Below, one piece after another: positions 58,778 to 64,000 of a stretch of DNA of 64,000 nucleotides. Within the stretch, counting starts at the first letter, position 1. The number at the start of each line of letters is the position of its first letter. Where the stretch lies: the NCBI GenBank assembly GCA_902799965.1, contig CADCCO010000005.1, positions 1 through 64,000 on the forward strand, given 5' to 3'. The translations under genes and the position numbers were made by a program. The notes below the pieces were generated by a model. It ran no database searches. It saw only the letters and a list, made by a program, of their open reading frames with translations, and was not told where the DNA came from. This DNA is from an uncultured Spirochaetaceae bacterium. Its GTDB lineage: Bacteria; Spirochaetota; Spirochaetia; Treponematales; Treponemataceae.

Positions 58778-59185
58778 ATGTTGGTGAGCATTAAGGACAT
58801 AAAGGTAAAGAATCGCGTCCGAAAAGACTTGGGCGACTTGCAAGACCTTATGGACAGTCTGCGCCGCTACGGCCTTTTGAACCCGATCACGCTCAACTCA
58901 AAATATCAGCTGATTGCGGGCGAGCGCCGCTTGGAAGCCGCCAAGGCGATTGGCTGGACCAGCATAAACGCCAACATCATCGACAACCTTACGCCGCTAA
59001 GCCAGCTTGAAATGGAATTGGAAGAAAACAACCAGCGAAAGGAATTTACCGACGAGGAATTGCTGGAAGGCTACAAGCGCTTGGCCGCCTTGCGCAATCC
59101 AAGCCCCTGGCGCCGCCTTTGGGAAGCGCTCAAGGAATTCTTCGCGTGGATTTTTAGAACAATTTTATCGTGGTTTGGGAAGTAG
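58778..59185 (+). CDS. Small ParB-like nuclease-domain protein with C-terminal hydrophobic helix
   Basis: 135 aa. Residues 1-85 match the ParB N-terminal fold (VSIKDIKVKNRVRKDLGDLQDL, GLLNPITLNSKYQLIAGERRLEAAKAIG with the GERR box, EENNQRKEF). No HTH or dimerisation domain follows. The last ~25 residues (WRRLWEALKEFFAWIFRTILSWFGK) are amphipathic and aromatic, like a membrane-surface anchor. Starts 5 bp after the PBP gene and is probably co-transcribed. Function unknown. Confidence 0.8.
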   Translation: MLVSIKDIKVKNRVRKDLGDLQDLMDSLRRYGLLNPITLNSKYQLIAGERRLEAAKAIGWTSINANIIDNLTPLSQLEMELEENNQRKEFTDEELLEGYKRLAALRNPSPWRRLWEALKEFFAWIFRTILSWFGK

Positions 59186-59194
59186 GCTTCATAA

Positions 59195-59269
59195 AAAGAT
59201 GTCCGGGTCAAGCCCGAACATGACACATGCTGACACCCATGTCATTGCCGCGCGCGACGCGGCAATCTT
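59195..59269. repeat. REP-like double palindrome between the ParB-like gene and tyrS
   Basis: ATGTCCGGGT-CAA-GCCCGAACAT-type unit, then TGACA..TGTCA, then ATTGCCGCG-CGCGA-CGCGGCAAT. Diverged sequence but the same architecture as the two other copies. It separates convergent genes. Confidence 0.75.
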
Positions 59270-60493
59270 TTATTTAAACACAACGCGGACGAACTTTTTC
59301 TTTCCGGCGCGGAGGACTAGCTCGCCGTCTTTGTCCAAGTCGCCTTCGTTAACGACGCGCTTTACATCGTCAAAAGTCTTGGCGTTGATCGCCGCCCCGC
59401 CCTGCTGAATCAATCTTCGTATGTCGCCCTTTGAGGCGCCGCCGATTTTAGCCGCGAAGAACAAGTCAATCGCGCCGATTCCGTTTTGAACCAAGGCTTT
59501 TTCCAATTCAACAGTCGGCATGTCGGCCTTGTTGCCTTCTCCGCTAAAGGCGGCCTTGGCGCCGCTTACGGCCTTGTCCGCTTCTTCAACTCCGTGAATG
59601 TCCTTTACGACTTCGTAGGCCAAAGTCTTTTGGGCGATTCGCGTTTCGGGAGCGGCCTGTTGCTTTGCGTAGATTTCTTCTATTTGTTCGCGCGGAAGGA
59701 AGGTAAAGACCTTGAGGTATTCCAAAACCTTAGAGTCGTCGGAGTTGTAAAGGTGCTGGTAAATCTGGTAGGCGCTGGTCTTTGCCTTGTCAAGCCAGAG
59801 GGCGTTGCCTTCGCTCTTTCCGAATTTCTTTCCGCTGGCGTCCAAAATCAAGGGCATCGTAAAGGCGTAGGCCTGCTTGTCGAGCATCTTGCGGATAAGG
59901 TCAACGCCGGTGGTGATGTTTCCCCACTGGTCGCTTCCTGCGACTTGCATTATGCAGTTCTTTTCTTGAAAAAGGTGAACAAAGTCAAAGCCCTGCAAAA
60001 GCATGTATGAGAATTCGGCAAAGGTGATGCCGGTTTCCAAGCGGCGGCGGATGATGTCCTTGTCCAGCATATAGTTGAGGCTGATGTATTTTCCGATGTC
60101 GCGCAGGGTGTCCAAAAAGGAGCGGCCCTTCCACCAGTCGTAGTTGTCGACCAATTCCGCGCCCGGAACAAGCGCCTGGATTTGCGAGCGGATTCCGTTT
60201 ATGTTGGCGTTGACAGTTTCTTCGCTGATGATTTCGCGCTCGGCTGTAGGGCGCGGGTCGCCGATGCGGCCAGTGGCGCCGCCGCACAAAAGAACCGGGT
60301 GGTGGCCGGCGTTGGCCAAACGCTTTGCCATGCACAAGGAAGAGTAATGGCCAAGATGAAGGCTGTCGGCGGTGGGATCGGTTCCCCAATAAAACGCAAA
60401 GGGCTTTCCGTCCAAAACTTTTTGCAAGTCGCTTTCTTCTCCGGCGACATCCTTAATCAAGCCGCGCCATTTTAGGTCTTCAAACAAGCTCAC
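59270..60493 (-). CDS. tyrS: Tyrosine-tRNA ligase
   Basis: 407 aa, GTG start with GAGG nine nt upstream. Class I synthetase: HIGH variant HLGH in TADSLHLGHYSS, the tyrosine-binding DYDWWKGR region and QVAGSDQWGNITTG, KMSKS variant KFGKSEG, and a C-terminal S4-like domain. Transcribed from TTGAAA-17-TAAAAT on the minus strand. Confidence 0.95.
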   Translation of the reverse strand: MSLFEDLKWRGLIKDVAGEESDLQKVLDGKPFAFYWGTDPTADSLHLGHYSSLCMAKRLANAGHHPVLLCGGATGRIGDPRPTAEREIISEETVNANINGIRSQIQALVPGAELVDNYDWWKGRSFLDTLRDIGKYISLNYMLDKDIIRRRLETGITFAEFSYMLLQGFDFVHLFQEKNCIMQVAGSDQWGNITTGVDLIRKMLDKQAYAFTMPLILDASGKKFGKSEGNALWLDKAKTSAYQIYQHLYNSDDSKVLEYLKVFTFLPREQIEEIYAKQQAAPETRIAQKTLAYEVVKDIHGVEEADKAVSGAKAAFSGEGNKADMPTVELEKALVQNGIGAIDLFFAAKIGGASKGDIRRLIQQGGAAINAKTFDDVKRVVNEGDLDKDGELVLRAGKKKFVRVVFK

Positions 60494-60523
60494 GATACTA
60501 TCCTCATTATTTTTTGATTTGAC

Positions 60524-60563
60524 ATTTTATCAGATTGAATCATTCTTTTCAATATGCTACTAT
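60524..60563. promoter_or_regulatory. Overlapping divergent promoters of tyrS and nadE
   Basis: Minus strand: TTGAAA (plus 60547-60552), 17-bp spacer, TAAAAT (plus 60524-60529) for tyrS. Plus strand: TTGAAT 60535-60540, 17-bp spacer, TACTAT 60558-60563 for nadE. The two overlap, so polymerases should exclude each other. Confidence 0.7.
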
Positions 60564-60570
60564 ATTTGGC

Positions 60571-62595
60571 ATGAACTACGGATATTTTCGCGCGGCGGCG
60601 GCAAGCGTCCAGCTTAAAGTCGCGGACACTGAATTCAACTCAAAAAAAATCATAGAGGCGGCAAAAGCGGCTGCGGCCAACGGCGCGCGGCTAGTCGTTT
60701 TTCCGGAGCTTTGCGTGACCGGCTACACTTGCGGCGACTTGTTCTTGCAGGAAAGCCTTTTAAAAAGCGCCGCGCGCGAATGCGAAAAAATCGCGGAGGC
60801 CTTGGCAAAATGCGAGGCGATAGTCGCGGTTGGCCTTCCCGTCCGGCATAAGGGCGCCCTTTACAACGCGGCGGCGATTTTGTTCAAGGGAAAAATTTTG
60901 GCGCTTGTTCCAAAAACTTTCATACCGAACTATTCTGAATTTTACGAGCGCCGCCATTTTGCCGGCGCGGAAACGATTGAAAAGAAAGCGTCCATTTGTT
61001 TTTCAAAAAAGAATTCCGCCGTTCCCTTTGGAACGAACATTTTGATTTGCCCCGAAGGAAGCGGCGCCAAAATCGCCTTTGAAATTTGCGAAGACTTGTG
61101 GGCGCCCAATCCACCTTCCACCCGCCTAGCTTTGGCCGGCGCCAACATCGTGGCCAACCTTTCGGCCTCCAACGAAATTATCGGAAAAGCGGAATACCGC
61201 CGCTTGCTTTGCGCCGCAGCTTCCGCGCGTCTTTTTTGCGCCTACATTTACGCCGACGCAAGCCAGGACGAGTCCAGCCAAGACATGGTTTTTGCCGGCC
61301 ACAACTTGATTTGCGAAAACGGAAAAATTTTGGCGCAAAGCGAGCTGTTCCAAACGCAAACGGTTTTCGCCGACATCGACCTTGGACTTTTGGAAGCCGA
61401 GCGCGCGCGGACGACGACTTTTGGCCAGTGCCAGACGAGCGAAAAGCGCCGGGACGCAGGCGAAGAAAATTCTTGCTTGGAAATTTCCGTTCAGCTTAAA
61501 GAAGCGGACTACGACAAGGCGCGGAACTTTTACAGAAGCGTAAACGCGCGACCCTTTGTTCCGTCGGACAGCAAGGCGCGCGGACAGCGCTGCCAGGAAG
61601 TGATCAACTTGCAGGCGCAGGGACTGGCCAAGCGCTTGCGCCACATAAATTGCAAAAGCGCCGTCCTAGGATTGAGCGGCGGCTTGGACTCCACCCTGGC
61701 CCTGCTTGTGACTTGCCGCGCCTTTGACCTTTGCAAGCTGGACCGCAAGGGAATCTTGGCGGTGACGATGCCCGGCTTTGGCACGACCGACAGAACTTAC
61801 CAAAACGCGCTTTCGCTTGCAAAGGAAGCGGGCGTTTCGTTAAAGGAAGTTTCTATAGCCGCCGCGGTTCGCCAGCACTTTTCCGACATCGGCCAGGACG
61901 AAAAAGACCGCGACGTTACTTACGAAAATTCGCAGGCGCGCGAACGCACTCAAATATTGATGGACTTGGCCAACAAGTCCGGCGGAATCGTAATCGGAAC
62001 CGGCGACCTTTCGGAGCTGGCATTGGGCTGGTGCACTTACAACGGCGACCATATGTCGATGTACGGAGTGAACGCTTCAATTCCAAAAACTTTGGTGCGC
62101 CATTTGGTTCAGTGGGAAGCGGACAGCGCGCAAAGCGAAAAATTCACGGAAGCGCTTTTGGACGTTTTGAACACGCCCGTAAGCCCGGAACTTCTTCCCC
62201 CTACCAACGGAAACATTTCGCAAAAAACCGAAGAGCTTGTCGGCCCTTACGAATTGCACGACTTTTTCTTGTACAACATTGTTCGCTACGGATTCGCTCC
62301 GGCGAAAATTTTCTTCTTGGCGAAGAAGGCTTTTGCGGGCGAAAAGAGTTCGCAAGGCCAAAAAGCGGGCGACGAAAATCGCGTTCAAGACCAAAAAGCG
62401 CCGCGCTTCACGAACGCCGAAATAAAAAAATGGCTCAAAACCTTTTACCGCCGCTTCTTTAGCCAGCAGTTCAAGCGCTCGTGCCTTCCCGACGGAGCCA
62501 AAGTGGGAACGGTAAGCCTTTCGCCGCGCGGCGACTGGAGAATGCCAAGCGACGCGAGCGCCGCTTTGTGGCTGAACGAAGTTGAGGCGTTATAG
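60571..62595 (+). CDS. nadE: Glutamine-dependent NAD+ synthetase
   Basis: 674 aa from the ATG at 60571, which is 7 nt after TACTAT without a Shine-Dalgarno (leaderless likely). N-terminal CN-hydrolase/glutaminase domain with the E-K-C triad in VVFPELCVTG, VPKTFIPNYSEFYE and FEICEDLWAP. C-terminal synthetase domain with the P-loop LGLSGGLDSTLALLV and GTGDLSELALGWCTY. A lysine/glutamine-rich insertion (about residues 590-622) precedes the C-terminal helices. Downstream aldo/keto reductase lies 8 bp away. Confidence 0.94.
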   Translation: MNYGYFRAAAASVQLKVADTEFNSKKIIEAAKAAAANGARLVVFPELCVTGYTCGDLFLQESLLKSAARECEKIAEALAKCEAIVAVGLPVRHKGALYNAAAILFKGKILALVPKTFIPNYSEFYERRHFAGAETIEKKASICFSKKNSAVPFGTNILICPEGSGAKIAFEICEDLWAPNPPSTRLALAGANIVANLSASNEIIGKAEYRRLLCAAASARLFCAYIYADASQDESSQDMVFAGHNLICENGKILAQSELFQTQTVFADIDLGLLEAERARTTTFGQCQTSEKRRDAGEENSCLEISVQLKEADYDKARNFYRSVNARPFVPSDSKARGQRCQEVINLQAQGLAKRLRHINCKSAVLGLSGGLDSTLALLVTCRAFDLCKLDRKGILAVTMPGFGTTDRTYQNALSLAKEAGVSLKEVSIAAAVRQHFSDIGQDEKDRDVTYENSQARERTQILMDLANKSGGIVIGTGDLSELALGWCTYNGDHMSMYGVNASIPKTLVRHLVQWEADSAQSEKFTEALLDVLNTPVSPELLPPTNGNISQKTEELVGPYELHDFFLYNIVRYGFAPAKIFFLAKKAFAGEKSSQGQKAGDENRVQDQKAPRFTNAEIKKWLKTFYRRFFSQQFKRSCLPDGAKVGTVSLSPRGDWRMPSDASAALWLNEVEAL

Positions 62596-62603
62596 GAGAA
62601 GTT

Positions 62604-63608
62604 ATGGCAAAAAATTATGTCGCGGCGGAAGGCCGCTACGAAAAAATGAAGTACGCGCGCTGCGGAAAAAGCGGCCTAAAAATGCCCAGCGTGTCGCTCG
62701 GCTTGTGGCACAACTTTGGCGCAGCCGGAAGCTTTGACAACATGCGCGCGATGTGCCGCGCGGCCTTTGACAACGGCGTGACTTGCTTTGACATCGCAAA
62801 CAATTACGGCCCGCCCGGCGGCGCGGCTGAAGAAAATTTTGGCCGCATTCTAAAAAAAGACTTGGCGCCCTACCGAGACCAAATGATTGTGACAACAAAA
62901 GCCGGCTACGGAATGTGGCCCGGCCCTTACGGCGACGGCGGCTCGCGCAAATACCTTTTGGCAAGCCTTGACCAAAGCCTCGCGCGAACCGGCCTTGAAT
63001 ACTTTGACATTTTTTACCACCACAGAATGGACCCCGACACTCCGCTTGAGGAAACGATGGGCGCTCTCGCGCAGGCGGTGAAGTCCGGCAAAGCCTTGTA
63101 CGCGGGAATCTCGAACTACGACTTGCCCGCGACCCTTGAGGCGGCAAAAATTTTGGACGAGCTAAAATGTCCCTTCATCGTGAACCAAGTTCAGTATTCA
63201 ATCTTCAACCGCTCGATAGAAACAAGCGGCCTTAAAGACGGCGCGGCGCAAAACGGAATCGGCTTGGTTTGCTTTAGCCCGCTCGCGCAAGGCCTTTTGA
63301 CCGACCGCTACCTAAACGGAATTCCAAGCGACAGCCGCATCAAAACCGACGGCCGCTTTTTGACAGAAAAGAATTTGACGCAGGAACGCTTGGCGCAAAT
63401 CGAGGCGCTTAACGAAATCGCAAAAGCGCGCGGCCAATCGCTCGCCCAAATGGCGCTGGCTTGGGTTTTGCGCGGCGGAAAGACGGCCAGCGTGATTATC
63501 GGCGCGTCAAAGCCGGAACAAGTTTTGGACAACATCAAGGCCGCCCAAAGCGCGGACTTCACGCAAGAGGAATTGGACGCGATTGACAAAATCGCTCCCG
63601 CGCAATAA
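62604..63608 (+). CDS. Aldo/keto reductase (YghZ-like)
   Basis: NADPH-dependent reductase, 334 aa. Catalytic tetrad is seen: D in CFDIANNYG, Y in NNYGPPGGAAEENFG, K in VTTKAGYGM and H in FYHHRMD. The C-terminal cofactor loop is VIIGASKPEQVLDN. The YghZ group often reduces L-glyceraldehyde-3-phosphate or methylglyoxal; the exact substrate is not determined. Good GGAG at 62595. The stop overlaps the rlmJ start (TAATG). Confidence 0.92.
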   Translation: MAKNYVAAEGRYEKMKYARCGKSGLKMPSVSLGLWHNFGAAGSFDNMRAMCRAAFDNGVTCFDIANNYGPPGGAAEENFGRILKKDLAPYRDQMIVTTKAGYGMWPGPYGDGGSRKYLLASLDQSLARTGLEYFDIFYHHRMDPDTPLEETMGALAQAVKSGKALYAGISNYDLPATLEAAKILDELKCPFIVNQVQYSIFNRSIETSGLKDGAAQNGIGLVCFSPLAQGLLTDRYLNGIPSDSRIKTDGRFLTEKNLTQERLAQIEALNEIAKARGQSLAQMALAWVLRGGKTASVIIGASKPEQVLDNIKAAQSADFTQEELDAIDKIAPAQ

Positions 63609-64000
63609 TGCTAAGCTACTTGCACGCCTTTCACGCGGGAAACCACGCCGACATTCTAAAGCACGCCGCGCTGATTCAGCTTATAAAAAAGTTGAACCAA
63701 AAGGACGCGCCCTACTCTTTTTTTGACACCCACGCAGGAAGCGGCTTGTATTCCACGCAAGGCGAAAAGGCTCGCAAAACCGGCGAGGCCGCGCGCGGCG
63801 TTTTGGCGCTGGCCCAATATGCAGCGCAAGACCTTAACGGTGGCGGCCCCAATTTTGGCCTTGCGAACGATACTGGTTCAGAACCAAAAAGCGGCGGCGC
63901 GATTCCAGCCGCGCTCGCGGACTACTTGGCCTTTGTCCGCCCATACCTTGCCCGCGACTTGTATCCCGGCTCGCCGCTGATAGAACGCGCGCTTTTGCGC
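63608..64000 (+). CDS. rlmJ: 23S rRNA (adenine-2030-N6) methyltransferase, 5' part
   Basis: Starts at ATG 63608 overlapping the preceding stop by one nt, and runs off the window after 131 codons. The N-terminus MLSYLHAFHAGNHADILKHA and FDTHAGSGLY are the RlmJ signatures (SAM motif). A Gly/Asn/Ser-rich insertion (about residues 75-103) is unusual. C-terminal motifs are outside the window. Confidence 0.9.
   Translation, partial: MLSYLHAFHAGNHADILKHAALIQLIKKLNQKDAPYSFFDTHAGSGLYSTQGEKARKTGEAARGVLALAQYAAQDLNGGGPNFGLANDTGSEPKSGGAIPAALADYLAFVRPYLARDLYPGSPLIERALLR

Noticed and set aside
59007..59408. A 133-residue plus-strand frame spanning the ParB-like gene end and the palindrome
   Set aside because: It runs through the REP-like palindrome and into the convergent tyrS; no start signal and no motifs.

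Overview
The window looks like chromosomal DNA of a spirochaete, most likely a free-living or gut-type Treponema with moderately high GC. I infer this from the flgN-flgK-flgL-fliW-csrA block, two proteins dominated by TPR repeats, a GreA carrying a very large N-terminal extension, an rnfCDGEAB operon, many GTG/TTG starts and many lipoprotein signal peptides. No computed search supports the genus; it is a reading of gene content and order.

Layout. 1-11.4 kb: aroB, a cysteine desulfurase, rlmN, TPR proteins, class II aldolase, the extended greA and an MBL-fold hydrolase. 11.4-15.7 kb: deoC, a small ferredoxin with a membrane protein, a LysM/M23 envelope peptidase, a PEGA-like exported protein and purC. 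15.7-20.9 kb: a candidate terminated small RNA, then the Rnf ion-translocating oxidoreductase operon. 20.9-25.5 kb, minus strand: recN, NAD kinase, a DegT-like protein and neighbours. 25.5-31.6 kb, minus strand: cheW, comF and the flagellar hook-filament junction/CsrA block. 31.7-37.8 kb: an accessory island between two tRNA clusters. 37.8-43.6 kb: tig-clpP-clpX, a glycosyltransferase and a DEAD-box helicase. 43.9-52.2 kb: smc, envelope lipoproteins, serS and an AI-2E-type permease. 52.2-64 kb: two unknown proteins, an aconitase, a class A PBP, a small ParB-like membrane protein, tyrS, nadE, an aldo/keto reductase and the start of rlmJ.

The most interesting locus is 33.5-37.4 kb. A minus-strand operon encodes a LuxR-type response regulator, a polytopic membrane protein resembling an ECF S-component, and a sensor histidine kinase. 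The kinase is split by a run of ten C (10 G on the plus strand). At C9 or C12 the exported N-terminal segment would be fused in frame to the transmembrane and kinase domains (365 aa at C9). At C10, as here, it is not. A 17-bp palindrome (TTGTGCGTTACGCACAA) occurs upstream of this operon and upstream of the adjacent lipoprotein gene, with its centre about 56 bp from the -10 hexamer in both cases. I infer a phase-variable, self-regulated two-component system that switches a surface lipoprotein.

Other recurring themes are genes with a sigma70-type -10 box only 6-8 nt before the start codon (deoC, DEAD-box helicase, nadE, the response regulator, a glycosyltransferase and possibly aroB), which suggests common leaderless mRNAs. 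Small dispersed palindromic elements also recur, some of which appear to donate a -35 box to the downstream gene. Finally, several housekeeping enzymes carry low-complexity Ala/Gly/Gln/Lys/Glu-rich insertions.
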